DNA from: Trichomonas vaginalis G3 | Taxonomy: Eukaryota > Parabasalia > Trichomonadida > Trichomonadidae | Assembly: GCF_026262505.1 (NCBI RefSeq) | Contig: NC_067207.1 | Location: 16,770,082 to 16,834,081 of the forward strand | Length of the DNA stretch: 64,000 bases | Reading direction: 5' to 3' | Shown here: positions 39,990 through 50,360 of the stretch, one piece after another | Layout: each line of letters starts with the position of its first letter | How positions within the stretch are numbered: the stretch's first letter is position 1 | Program-made: the position numbers and the translations under genes | Notes under the pieces: model-generated | The model's database searches: none | Told to the model about the DNA's origin: nothing | What the model saw: only the letters and a program-made list of their open reading frames with translations

Positions 39990-42572
39990 TTAGATTTCGT
40001 GTTCTTCTTCTTCTGCTTCAGACATTCTCACAATTTCCATGAAGACTCTTTCGAGAGAAGATGAAGAACATGTGAAATAGTTAAATCCATTTTTGCCTTC
40101 AAGGCCTTCTTCCATTCTGAAGAAGAGTTCACCAAGTGCCATTGCTGATGCAGGAACGTTGTAGATTCTGGCAATTGGACGCTTGATTGATAATTCTGCA
40201 CATGAAAGCTGACTGCTGAAGAACTTATCAACCTTAAGAGCACATTCTGGTGATTCGTTATCCAACTGCATATCGATCTTGTAATCTGTTCCGAACTTGG
40301 CAGACAAATACTGAGGAGAACCAACTGTGTAGACATTACCTTTAATCATGATTGAAATGTCATCACACAATGCTTCTGCTTCACTGAGAATATGTGTGCA
40401 AAGCATGAATGTCTTCTTTCCTCTGTAGTACTGAATCATTTCATGGACTTGATGTCTTGAGACAGGGTCGAGAGTTGCTGTTGGTTCATCAAGCAAGATG
40501 ATTTTTGCTCTTCCAAGGAAGCTGAGTGCAATAGCAAGCATTCTCTGATCACCATCACTGAGATCTCTGATTGGTGTATCCTTGATGTTCTCAACATTGA
40601 GAAGCTGGATGAGTCTGTCTGAATTCTTCTTTTCATTCTCAGGAGACATCTTGTGGAGGAGAGAGTAGAAATGGAAATGCTCTGCAATTGTCATATAATC
40701 ACAAAGATGAGTGTTGAACTGTGGGCAAACACTGAGAATGCTGGAGTTACTATCTTCGGTGATATCAACTCCATCAACTTCGATTGTACCTGCAGATGGT
40801 GGCAACATAGATGTGATCATGCTCATTAATGTTGTCTTACCTGCACCATTTGCACCTAAGAAACCGAAGAGAGAACCTTTCTTGATACCAAGAGAAACAT
40901 CATTAACATCAGGAATTGGTTTTCCTTCTGTGTTGAAGAACAGTTTAGAAACGTTGTGAATTCTGACTGCATAATCTGTGCTTGCTTCGACCTGCTTTTC
41001 CATTTCTTTTGCTTCTTCAGTAACTGGATGCTTTGCTTTCTCTTGCTTGAAGAACTCCTCATAATTGCCGAAGTTCCTCTTTGCCATCTTCCTCCTGATT
41101 GCTTCTCGAGAATATTCAATGATGCAGAGGATGACAGTATAGATGATGATGTTAACATATGAGAAGATGAAATATGGGAATGCATCAGACTTGGAAGTAA
41201 AGTAGTGCTTATTTCCATCTTTGTTGTAGAGTGATTCAAGGAATACTTTCTGCATGTAACCTTCAAGCATCAGAGGTGGGAAAAGTGCAAATAGCCAGCC
41301 AAGATCAGCAGATGTATCTTCACTTCCAACCATAGTAGCTAAAAGAGGAATCATGAACATGAGTAAGTTGATAATGAACATATTTCTTCCTGCATTATCT
41401 GCATTGCTCCACAAAAAGCTCAAGCAATAGATATAGAGCATGAAAGAGAAACCAGAAATGAAGAAAATATAATATGTTATTCCTGGATTTTGTTTGAAAA
41501 CCTTGATTTGGAAAATAAGGAAGACAATCCAAACCAATGTGATATCGACAATCCATACAATGATATCAAAAAGGTAAGAGATAACCCAATATGGGAGGAT
41601 TTTGAGTGAGCAAGATACCATGTATGATCTAACCGGGCCTTGGATCTCAAGGATTGGTCTAATGATGATAGTGGAAATGATTGATGTAAGACCCATTGCT
41701 ATCAACATTGGAGACATCATAGCGAAGAATTGGTCTTGAGTACTTCCTGTGAGGACTGTGTAGATAGCCTTGAAATCAATTCCTTTCTTGATTTTTCTGT
41801 CTGTGAACTCCTTGTTCATGGCATCTCTTGTTTCCTGAGGAATCGAGGCAAAATTTTCAGATTCTAATTCAGGAATCTTAGCAAGTGTTGCGAGCTCAAT
41901 TCTGTATGTGATACACTGACCAATTAAAGAGTTGTTGATTGACTGAAAAGAGTTTTGATCAGCTTCTACTGTATCGTTCCAAATGAAAGAAATATTATTT
42001 CCGCCCAATGGATTGAATTCGTCAGGAAGAATGAATCCCATTGCAACGAATAATCCATTATCTCTACATTTGAAAAGAAAATCATTTGCATCAGTCACAT
42101 TCTTGAACAAATGAATTGTTGGATTGACTCCAATATCTACTTTAACAAGTGATTTAATTGCTTCAATGTATTTCATCTGGAAAGGTTTGTTCGCATAATT
42201 GTTTTCATAATCACTTGCAACAACGACCAAATTATCAGCTTTATATGGGTAAGCTGAAAAATCAAATGTTTTGTAAGTGTCCTTGTATACGGCATCCATC
42301 AGGTACTTGATTACGATCGCTAAGCATGATACAACTAATGTGACAATAATATTTGAAATAAATGGACCGAATGACCTTTTGATAGATATCCATTTTCTAT
42401 ATATCATGGCTCTGTACTGTGATGCAAAACGATGATAATGTACATCATTTTCAATTTCTTCGTCTAAATTAGGATGCATTTCCATAATACTGGAAGTTCT
42501 CCTGGAAATCGTCGAGGATCTTCTTTTTGAACTACTCGCGGTTTCACCTGTATACCATTCGTTTGTAGACAT
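39990..42572 (-). CDS. ABCA-type half transporter, degenerate signature motif
   Basis: 860 residues: a cytoplasmic serine/arginine-rich N-terminus, a first membrane span around 68-90, a large extracytoplasmic loop to about 285, some six further spans to about 495, then one nucleotide-binding domain. Walker A is GANGAGKTT near 571-579, Walker B with ILLDEPTATLD near 690. The signature is LSDGDQR rather than LSGGQxR, so this half may hydrolyse poorly or depend on a partner. The C-terminal regulatory domain of ABCA proteins follows. ABCA proteins move lipids across membranes. The gene is divergently paired with the next ABCA gene, about 300 bases away, suggesting shared control and possibly a heterodimer (inference). 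Intact. Confidence 0.92.
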   Translation of the reverse strand: MSTNEWYTGETASSSKRRSSTISRRTSSIMEMHPNLDEEIENDVHYHRFASQYRAMIYRKWISIKRSFGPFISNIIVTLVVSCLAIVIKYLMDAVYKDTYKTFDFSAYPYKADNLVVVASDYENNYANKPFQMKYIEAIKSLVKVDIGVNPTIHLFKNVTDANDFLFKCRDNGLFVAMGFILPDEFNPLGGNNISFIWNDTVEADQNSFQSINNSLIGQCITYRIELATLAKIPELESENFASIPQETRDAMNKEFTDRKIKKGIDFKAIYTVLTGSTQDQFFAMMSPMLIAMGLTSIISTIIIRPILEIQGPVRSYMVSCSLKILPYWVISYLFDIIVWIVDITLVWIVFLIFQIKVFKQNPGITYYIFFISGFSFMLYIYCLSFLWSNADNAGRNMFIINLLMFMIPLLATMVGSEDTSADLGWLFALFPPLMLEGYMQKVFLESLYNKDGNKHYFTSKSDAFPYFIFSYVNIIIYTVILCIIEYSREAIRRKMAKRNFGNYEEFFKQEKAKHPVTEEAKEMEKQVEASTDYAVRIHNVSKLFFNTEGKPIPDVNDVSLGIKKGSLFGFLGANGAGKTTLMSMITSMLPPSAGTIEVDGVDITEDSNSSILSVCPQFNTHLCDYMTIAEHFHFYSLLHKMSPENEKKNSDRLIQLLNVENIKDTPIRDLSDGDQRMLAIALSFLGRAKIILLDEPTATLDPVSRHQVHEMIQYYRGKKTFMLCTHILSEAEALCDDISIMIKGNVYTVGSPQYLSAKFGTDYKIDMQLDNESPECALKVDKFFSSQLSCAELSIKRPIARIYNVPASAMALGELFFRMEEGLEGKNGFNYFTCSSSSLERVFMEIVRMSEAEEEEHEI

Positions 42573-42874
42573 TTTTAGAAATAATGCTTATTTTTATTTT
42601 CATAATTCTCATTCAATTTTTTTGTCAACGAGGTTAAAACATATTCAATTTATTGGATTTTTTCCTCTGAAAAATTTTGAAAGAAATTCAAACTGAGCGA
42701 TTTTCGTTTTTTTAAGCACAAACAGATATTCATCATAAGACGTACCAAAATATATCAAAAATGCTTAATCGTAAAAAAAAGTAGTGATCCAAATTTCCAT
42801 TGAATTTTTTGAGAGACTTTAATTGAAAATTTTCTTTAATCTAAAATATTAGCGATTTAGACTTAAAATCATTA
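42573..42874. promoter_or_regulatory. Divergent promoter between two ABCA genes
   Basis: A 302-base shared upstream region. On the plus strand TCATTA at 42869-42874 abuts the first ATG, so translation may use the second ATG at 42881 (ten bases from the initiator A) instead. On the minus strand GCATTATTTC lies at the matching place before the leftward ATG, an initiator with G in place of T. Confidence 0.6.
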
Positions 42875-45373
42875 ATGAAGATGTCTAGAGTCTCATCCGA
42901 CGATGACTTAGAGATAAAGGGTGGCCAATGGTCACAGAGAAATCCAACATTTTATAAGCAATTCAGCTCTCTTCTTAGAAGATCAATGCTTATTAAGATT
43001 AGAGATTGGAGCTCAATTGTTGCTGAAGTAATCTCAGTAGTCATCATTGTTTTCATGGTAGTCTTTTGGAGAATGTCCAGATCACCAAATGAAGAAATCA
43101 AAAATCCAGCTGTTCAAACAAGCGACGAAATGTTCGGTTCAACAATTGTTGATTACATGAAAGTTTCTGCGCTCGGTGGTGGTGGAAACTTTGCTGCAGC
43201 TCCAAATAATGACCATACTAAGAAGATGATCAACGATTATTGGAACAGCAGAACAATATCAATTTATGATTCTACAGGAAAAGTTACAGATGAAGTAAAT
43301 CTTTCAAAAATGTTCACATATTTATCATCACTCGAAGATTTCCCAGAGAATTTCCAGTCTACAGACAAGTCATCGATTGGAGTTTATCTTGCAAATGCAG
43401 ATGAAGACGGATACTATAGAAATATGACAACAAATTTATTACATAACAATGATTTTGCAAGCATGTTCACTAGTATGTCAGATATGGCTGCTAATTTTGC
43501 TTTTGAAATGACAGGAAAGTCTCTCACAGAAGCTTTCACGGCATATAATGCAAAACTCCAAGCTTACATTGATTCACTTCCAGCTGACAAGGCAGAACTT
43601 AAAGAAAACCTTACAAAAGAGCTTCTTACAATTCCAACAGATGGTTATACAAGTCCAAATATTGGTGGGCTAGTCATGTCAAGGCCAAAGACAACAACAT
43701 CACTTCCACTTAACCTTGCTATGGCTTTCTTTTCATCAATTCCATGCATCATTTCTGCTATGCCTGACTTGTCACTTATCTTAGAAGATAAGGAGTCACA
43801 TATGATGACATTCATATTCTTAATGGGTGCTAGTGAATCATCCTATTACCTTGTTGCCATTCTCACAACCTTTCTTACATGTATCATTCCATACATCATT
43901 ATCAGCATTATTTTCTCTGCCTTTGCTGTTATGAAAAGAACAAACTTCCTACTTGTTTTCATCCTTTCAATACTATTTATTATTTCCTATATTCAGTTCC
44001 AGAACTTCTTGAGTACTTTCTTTAAGAAGAAAGGAAGTGGTAGAGTTATCACTGTTGTTTTCCTCATTCTCGTTATCTTTTTTGGTTATCTCAATAACCA
44101 ATTCACAAGGAAGGCTTCTAGTGGAGTTAAACACATATTCTCAATCATTCCATTCGAGGCATGGGAACTTGCAGTTGATGTTATGTTCGAAGAAGTAAGA
44201 AATAGCAGACCACCACTCGGCTGGGGAGATGTTGGTAGAAATGATTTATCATATCCTCTCTGGTATGCTTTCTTGTGGTTCATACTCGACACATTTATCT
44301 GGGGTGGTTTATTCATCTTATTCAATGCAACAATGGATAGAGGATTCGGAGCACCACCACTCAGATGGACAGATATCTTCCACTTAAACTTCAAAGGCAA
44401 GGAAGAAATCAAGCTCGAAGATATTAGTGATAACAAATCTCTCATCAAAGTTGACAACCTCACAAAGATATACCCAACACAGAGGAACAAGAACAAACCA
44501 GCTATTGACGATATTTCCTTTGATATTAAGAAGGGTGAAATCATTGTCATGATTGGTCCAAATGGTGCAGGCAAGTCATCAATCATCAATGTCGTTTCTG
44601 GCGCACTTCCAGCAACAAAAGGTACAATGTCTCTTGGTAATAAGCCAGCAACAGACAGATTTGGTGGTATTCAGAACTGCCTTGGCATTGTTTTTCAGGA
44701 TAATGTAATTTACAAACTTCTCAGCATCAGAGAGCATCTTGAGATCTTTGGACGTATCAGAGGTATCGACGAATATACTCTCCAAAACTCAATTGATTTC
44801 TTCGCCGACAATCTTCAACTTCGTGAAATGCTTCCAAACCGAGCTGGTGACTTGTCAGGTGGTCAGAAGAGAAAGCTTTGCATTGCTCTTTCACTCCTTG
44901 GTAATCCACCAATAATCATGATGGATGAACCAACAGCAGGCGTTGATGTTCAAGCAAGACAACTTATCTGGAAGACAATTTCCACCCTCAAAGAAAGTAC
45001 ATGCATCATCACAACACATGCTCTTGAAGAAGCTGAAGCAGTTTCATCAAGAATGTTCGTTATCTCTGGTGGTAAAGTTCCATTCAGTGGAACATCAACA
45101 GAGTTGAGAAGCAAATTCAAATGTGGATATCTTCTCAGACTCGACTGCGAACCAGAGAAAATGAGTAAGATATTAAAGACATGCAAGGAGTTCATCAAGG
45201 AAGCGACAATGCTTGAAGAACGTGATGATACAATTTGTGTTCCAGTGAACAAGAACATTGGCAAGCTACTCAAGCATCTCGATGCAAACAAGGAATCTCC
45301 TGGAATCGATAAATATTCCTTCTCCGTTGAGCAACTTGAAGATGTACTTCTCAGAATTCTCGAACATAACTAA
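42875..45373 (+). CDS. ABCA-type half transporter
   Basis: 832 residues. Membrane span near 50-72, long extracytoplasmic loop, about six spans from 280 to 500, then one nucleotide-binding domain. Walker A GPNGAGKSS near 561-569, canonical signature LSGGQKRKL near 660, Walker B IIMMDEPTAG near 685, and the H-loop histidine in IITTHALEEAE. Overall order and a C-terminal regulatory domain place it in the ABCA lipid-transporter class. Codon use is strongly biased to A/C-ending codons, suggesting high expression. Unlike its divergent neighbour the ATPase motifs are all canonical, so a pair with one consensus and one degenerate site would be possible. Intact. Confidence 0.94.
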   Translation: MKMSRVSSDDDLEIKGGQWSQRNPTFYKQFSSLLRRSMLIKIRDWSSIVAEVISVVIIVFMVVFWRMSRSPNEEIKNPAVQTSDEMFGSTIVDYMKVSALGGGGNFAAAPNNDHTKKMINDYWNSRTISIYDSTGKVTDEVNLSKMFTYLSSLEDFPENFQSTDKSSIGVYLANADEDGYYRNMTTNLLHNNDFASMFTSMSDMAANFAFEMTGKSLTEAFTAYNAKLQAYIDSLPADKAELKENLTKELLTIPTDGYTSPNIGGLVMSRPKTTTSLPLNLAMAFFSSIPCIISAMPDLSLILEDKESHMMTFIFLMGASESSYYLVAILTTFLTCIIPYIIISIIFSAFAVMKRTNFLLVFILSILFIISYIQFQNFLSTFFKKKGSGRVITVVFLILVIFFGYLNNQFTRKASSGVKHIFSIIPFEAWELAVDVMFEEVRNSRPPLGWGDVGRNDLSYPLWYAFLWFILDTFIWGGLFILFNATMDRGFGAPPLRWTDIFHLNFKGKEEIKLEDISDNKSLIKVDNLTKIYPTQRNKNKPAIDDISFDIKKGEIIVMIGPNGAGKSSIINVVSGALPATKGTMSLGNKPATDRFGGIQNCLGIVFQDNVIYKLLSIREHLEIFGRIRGIDEYTLQNSIDFFADNLQLREMLPNRAGDLSGGQKRKLCIALSLLGNPPIIMMDEPTAGVDVQARQLIWKTISTLKESTCIITTHALEEAEAVSSRMFVISGGKVPFSGTSTELRSKFKCGYLLRLDCEPEKMSKILKTCKEFIKEATMLEERDDTICVPVNKNIGKLLKHLDANKESPGIDKYSFSVEQLEDVLLRILEHN

Positions 45374-45881
45374 TTTTATAAACTTTATTCTATATTAAAT
45401 TATCATTATTTTCATTTTTCAAACAACCCATAAAACAAACTTTTCAATACTGACAATATAAGTGAATAATTCCTTTAATTTTTTACAACTTTGTATAATT
45501 TTACAAACTTCTGGAAACATGATTTTTTTATTCATATGATATCCTAAAATATCAAAAATCACAAACATTCATCAGCTTTTTCGCTTAACCTATTACGAGG
45601 CTCGATTATTTTAATTGTTTTAAAGCGAAAAAAGGAATACATTTCTCGTCAAAGCTTCATTATGGAAGTTGAAGGAGTCTCTGAGAAAATATATAAATTA
45701 TCAACACCCTTTTGTACCCATATTTTCAATAAGCTTGTAATTCGACAACTGAATTAAGGCAGTACTAGAACTCATCAGACTAAAAAAACTTTTTACATTT
45801 TAAAAAATACAAACAAAACAAATTTTTATTTTAAGATATTTTGATATTGGAAAGCAATCCATTTGAGTAACCCAAAGCAAT
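45374..45881. other. Intergenic, convergent gene ends
   Basis: No gene. It contains a 26-base inverted copy of part of the neighbouring Raptor gene (45659-45684) with a TCATT just before its ATG; the tiny frame there (MEVEGVSEKIYKLS..., 31 codons) is not called as a gene. Confidence 0.5.
45659..45684. repeat. 26-base inverted copy of Raptor coding sequence
   Basis: The 26 bases here are the exact reverse complement of 46042-46067, which encode MEVEGVSD in the Raptor gene. The copies lie about 360 bases apart, so a Raptor transcript that ran on past its stop could fold back on itself. Confidence 0.9.
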
Positions 45882-48800
45882 CTATTGTTCAGACGGGTGG
45901 AAAGCAGCTTTAGTAACAAATCCATTCTTCAAATTAGGCGAAACCAAAGAAGGCAAAGGATAAAAGTTTCTGTTTGAATCGTACAACTGTAAATTCTGGC
46001 AATTTATCAGATACAAAGGATACCAATCACAGGACCAAACATCAGAGACTCCTTCAACTTCCATAATAGAAACTAACTGTGGAGATCTGAAGTCAATTCT
46101 AGACAATCCTCCTCCTTTCATATGCACAACAAATTCGTGATTATTCGATTTTGATTGTAGTATTTTCAAAGGAGGTGCAGGAGTGTCTACAACATTTATT
46201 GTTTTAGGTGTCCTCAAATCAACCATCCTGAAATCTTCTGTACCTATCGCTAGTGTATTCGCTGAGTAATCCAATGGTTTTATACAATTAATCCACTCCG
46301 TTTCGTCACAAACTTTTATTTTGTTTAAAAAAGAACAAGTGTCAAATTTCCATGGAGAAATGATTCCTGGTTCGTAACTTGAGTAGATTGTGTAATCAAT
46401 GTAAGAATACTCAACAGAAGGAGAAGATTTCGGATTCAGAAATGGAGGAACAACCGAAAAACAGTCAATTACCATTGGAGAGTTGGAATTGAGATCTTTG
46501 ACAAGGGAAACATCTCCATATGAAGTAATCAACAAACAGGAAGTCTCTTCAAGAGGAATGATCTTTTTGAGAGGATGTGATTTGGCATTTTTGGAAAAGA
46601 AGGTATTTGACATATGATACTGCTCTATCTTGTGGGTTTGGATGTTCCTGATAAGAACTGAACCATCAATGTCCCCAAATAAGATTCGATTCGGATCAAT
46701 AAAAATTGGATCTGCTGCTAAAGGTATTTCGTGGATGTAATGATCGAATTCGACAAACTTTAGCTCTGTATTACTGCCTATTTGGGAGATAATTGTTGGC
46801 TGAGGTGCTGGAGGGATAAATGCAGCATGTGATGGAGAAAATCCGTATTTATCAAGCCTGTTGAACTGGACTTTCAGGAAATCTGTGATGGCTCCACTGA
46901 ACAATGCTGTTAAAATGCCAACATTCGAAACTCCTTCGGGAGAATTCGAAATTAAACTTAAAATTGAGGTCGAAAAGTCCGAAATCTCTTGATATGGATC
47001 TTGTGAGAGTATGGATACAAGGTTTATTACGTCTTTGAAAGCTTCACTGAACTCTTTACTGAAGAATTCCTGATTTTCTAATAATTTCTGAGCAAAAATG
47101 GCCAATTGCATACGAACAAGCATAGATGCGTCATGTACATAAAGTTCTGTTAAGTGTTTCACTAGTTTTTCTATCTTTTCTGGTGTTTCTTTTTCGAAAT
47201 CGATCATTGAAGTGATTACAAACAAAGAAGCTGCTCTAATCTCTGCATGTGGTGCTATTCCTGCCTGTTCCAACGGTTCTAAGAGGTGAAATTCTTCAGC
47301 CAAAGAATATGGATCTGGAACAACTTCAAGAAACTGGGAAAGATAGAGAAGAGCCCAGAAAGAAATGGTTTTGGATGTTCCTGAAACGGATTTGATGATC
47401 TCTGTGAACATTTCAGGGTCAACTTCGTTTCCATTATCTCCATATTCCAAATGCATGCCAAGAGTCATCAGAATTAGGCTCAATAGCAAATATTTCGAAT
47501 CTCATGTCTTTTTGGCTGCTTCAAATAGTACAGATCTGAGTGGAAGAGCTGAACAAGTAAAAGATCTCAAAATTATGTCACCAATCAATGAGTAACATTG
47601 CATTTTTGCTGCACAATATGCAACAGGAAGTATCAGATCGGGATTCTCTCTATAAGGAAGTGACATAATCACAGGCATAATTCCATAACAAATTAATGAG
47701 CGAATTGCCATCTCTCCGAGGTCGATATAATTGCATATCGCCATCATACCGCGCAATTGGAGTGACGTTTCGGATAGAATTATTGGTAATAAGGAAATTT
47801 CATTTGGAACTGAGTCAAAAACATGTAATTTCAGGATATGTTCGATTGCAGTTATCGCGTCATTCGAAAACGATGAGAAATCAGTGGGAATGGTCGCTTT
47901 CGAAATTGAGGGGTTATTTTCAAGTTGGACCAAACGAAGCAAAACTCGGTCTAGGTACAAATCAAAGAACTCCCAGAGCTGGTGATCTGAGAAATTAGGG
48001 ATTTCCGGATAGCAGAGAGGGTTTATGCCAATATCTCGACTAATTCTTTTGTATAAACAGAAATTAATAAAAATTTGGCCGATTTTCGGATCTCTGTAGA
48101 AGCAATTGTATAACATATCTACAGGCATAACTGAATAAGCCATTGCTCTGACTAATACTGTTAATAATCTTTCGATTTCGTATGTAAAGGCTAAAAGATG
48201 TGGTTTTACGCCATTTTCTTCGTTGAAATAACTTAGATGGAATTCGTGAGCTCCTCCTGTCATAAAATAGTAAAATTGTCTTGATCCCCATAAAATTGCA
48301 ACATTTGCTGGTGTAAGAAGGCAAGAAGTGAATAAATCTGAAGGGAGACCAATCTTATGAGGAACTTTTTCTGTTGGACCGCATGAAAAGAATGCAAATC
48401 GATCAGATTTTGAATTTGGATCTGAAATTTCATTAAATAAGAGGCCAGAGTAGTCCGAATCGAAGATAAAGCATGAAGGTATCGGCATAGACTCTAGTAA
48501 TTGCTTTCCTGTGATTGTTTCCGCTCCAGTCGTTTCATCTGGAGTTAAAGCGATTCCTGCTTCTGATATTGGTTTTGGAGAACCATGACCAATGTAAATA
48601 AAAAGACATCGCTTACTCTTCGGTATGTTGCTTAGTTCTTTGAATTGAGCTGAAATTCTTGTGGGGGAAGGATCTGAAAGTCTAATAACTGATTCTATAC
48701 CGTAACGTAGTATATTGTGACAGATTTGGTATGATACAATATCTGATATTGAGGCTGGATCCTTGTTTTTTAAATCATTCCAACAATAATGACGTGAAGA

Positions 48801-49010
48801 TAGCTCTAAACCGGACAAAACCATGTTCTTTTCAAGGTTGTATAATGAAACTGCTACAATACCCGTCGAAAGATCTGTTTTGAAATCACTTGAATCGAAA
48901 ATTTCCGGAACGACGCTTATCATTGATTTTAGGCTGTGTCTCCATAAGTTAAATGGGTTTTGCGTTTTGTATCCAAAAGATTTCTCTTTTGGATTCGCTG
49001 ATGCAATCAT
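45882..49010 (-). CDS. Raptor (TORC1 scaffold), one in-frame TGA
   Basis: Two minus-strand frames in the same phase are parted only by one TGA at 47502-47504 (FEAAKKT, stop, DSKYLLLSLILMTLG). Together they give about 1042 codons. The N-terminal part is the Raptor caspase-like (RNC) domain: FNLWRHSLKSM, LSSRHYCWNDLK, LFIYIGHGSPKP, IFDSDYSGLL and LPSDLFTSCLLTPANVAILW. HEAT-like helices follow (FWALLYLSQFLEVVPDP; ASLFVITSMIDFE). The end is a degenerate WD40 propeller, clearest around FGDIDGSVLIRNIQTHK. Raptor recruits substrates to TOR and links it to nutrients. The caspase dyad is not conserved, as in other Raptors. The TGA may be a sequence error, a true loss, or a read-through codon. The C-terminal propeller looks short compared with human Raptor (1335 residues). 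Confidence 0.88.
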
Positions 49011-49431
49011 TTTCGCAAATCAGCTATCTTGGAAAATGACAATATTTTTGTTCAAACTGTCTTGTATTCGGCTATACTAGAGAAATACTCCATACTATTA
49101 TCATTTGAATGAAATATACAATTTATTTCAAATCAAAATCTCTTTGATTAGTGTCAACGACAGATATTTCATGATATTACTTAGTCGAAAAAATATGTAT
49201 TCATTGCCAAATATGAGAATACAAAAAATAAATTTGAAATGAGAAAATAATTACAGTATTATTATCATCAATCTTCTAAAATATTACATTGTTAAATATT
49301 GATGTAATAGTATTATTGCAATTCGCTTCATTGAATAATCTATTTCGAAATTATATCGAGTTTTTTATGAGTTTGTAAAATGTGTCAAGCTTTAAAGTTT
49401 AGACGGAGAAAGAGCTTAATAAAGATAGTTT
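49011..49431. other. Intergenic, no gene seen
   Basis: AT-rich, no gene or strong repeat. Confidence 0.5.
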
Positions 49432-50190
49432 TTACATTGTGATGAAAACAAAGATGTATGAAAAAGTAATAGATGAAAGAGAATTATAGTTATGATATGC
49501 GCAACTTTTGATTTTCCTTTCGATATAGCAATAATCTTTATCACCCATAATAGTAACGTTTTCGCCCATGAATGTCTCCCCTTTGTAATATTTTGTAACG
49601 TGAAATGTTGGAATAGTTGTAGTATATTGAAAGTTATTATATCCAACAGGAACGAATGCTGGAGAGCAAATGTAGACATCAGAAAAAGAAGTGGCGTAGA
49701 AAATTCGATCATTTGACAAAATAATATTTGATGGAAGGATGAGTAACTTAAGCCTTTTGCAATTTTCAAATGGGCGATATCCTAATGTCGTCGAAATTCC
49801 TTCTTCAAAAATAATATTTTGCAATTTAGTTGCTTCTGAAAAACAGTATTCGGACAATTTTCGTACTGATTTGGGAATAAATATTTCTATGATACATGTA
49901 TTCCAAAAAGTATCTCTAGCGATGTATTCTAAAGTATTTGGAAGTAAAATCGATGTTATTAAGTAACAATTTCGAAATGAATAGCTCGATGTTTGAATCA
50001 CTTTGTAATATTGGTTACCGTCGAATGCGTTACTTGGAATTTGAACGTGACCAGAGAGAGTAGTCCCATTTGGAACTGCATTTCCATATTCATTGTTAGA
50101 TGTACCTAATGCGCATACAGTGGCATTGAGTTTTTCAAAAACCAAGTTACCATATGTAAAATTCTCCAAATTATTTAAAACGTTAGTCAA
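49432..50190 (-). CDS. BspA-like leucine-rich protein, copy 1 (no ATG)
   Basis: 252 codons, opening with TTG; no in-frame ATG precedes it, and a stop lies a few codons upstream, so the 5' end is uncertain. The protein has four to five LRR_5 (BspA) units of the pattern SYSFRNCYLITSILLPNTLE, then IFIPKSVRKLSEYCFSE and KLQNIIFEEGIS. The C-terminal part includes a short segment with TFHVTKYYKGETFMG and a hydrophobic end (FSYIFVFITM). BspA-like proteins are the largest surface family of T. vaginalis and are linked to adhesion. Around 75 per cent identical to the next copy upstream, arranged head to tail: a recent tandem duplication. Probably a 5'-truncated gene or one with an unusual start. Confidence 0.72.
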   Translation of the reverse strand: MTNVLNNLENFTYGNLVFEKLNATVCALGTSNNEYGNAVPNGTTLSGHVQIPSNAFDGNQYYKVIQTSSYSFRNCYLITSILLPNTLEYIARDTFWNTCIIEIFIPKSVRKLSEYCFSEATKLQNIIFEEGISTTLGYRPFENCKRLKLLILPSNIILSNDRIFYATSFSDVYICSPAFVPVGYNNFQYTTTIPTFHVTKYYKGETFMGENVTIMGDKDYCYIERKIKSCAYHNYNSLSSITFSYIFVFITM

Positions 50191-50360
50191 AAAATAAACC
50201 CTTTTTTATTTGAGAAAGGACTTTTGATGACAAAAGACATGAAAAATTAACAGTCTGCTGATGAAATGCTTTATTTTTGTATATATCATCAATGAAATCT
50301 AGAAAATATGGGTTGGGGGAATGATATTTGAAAAAGAATGAGTTTAATATGATTTAATTT

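Noticed and set aside
45662-45757. 31-codon frame with a good initiator
   Set aside because: Its first codons are an inverted copy of Raptor sequence and the rest has no protein character; recorded as a repeat instead.
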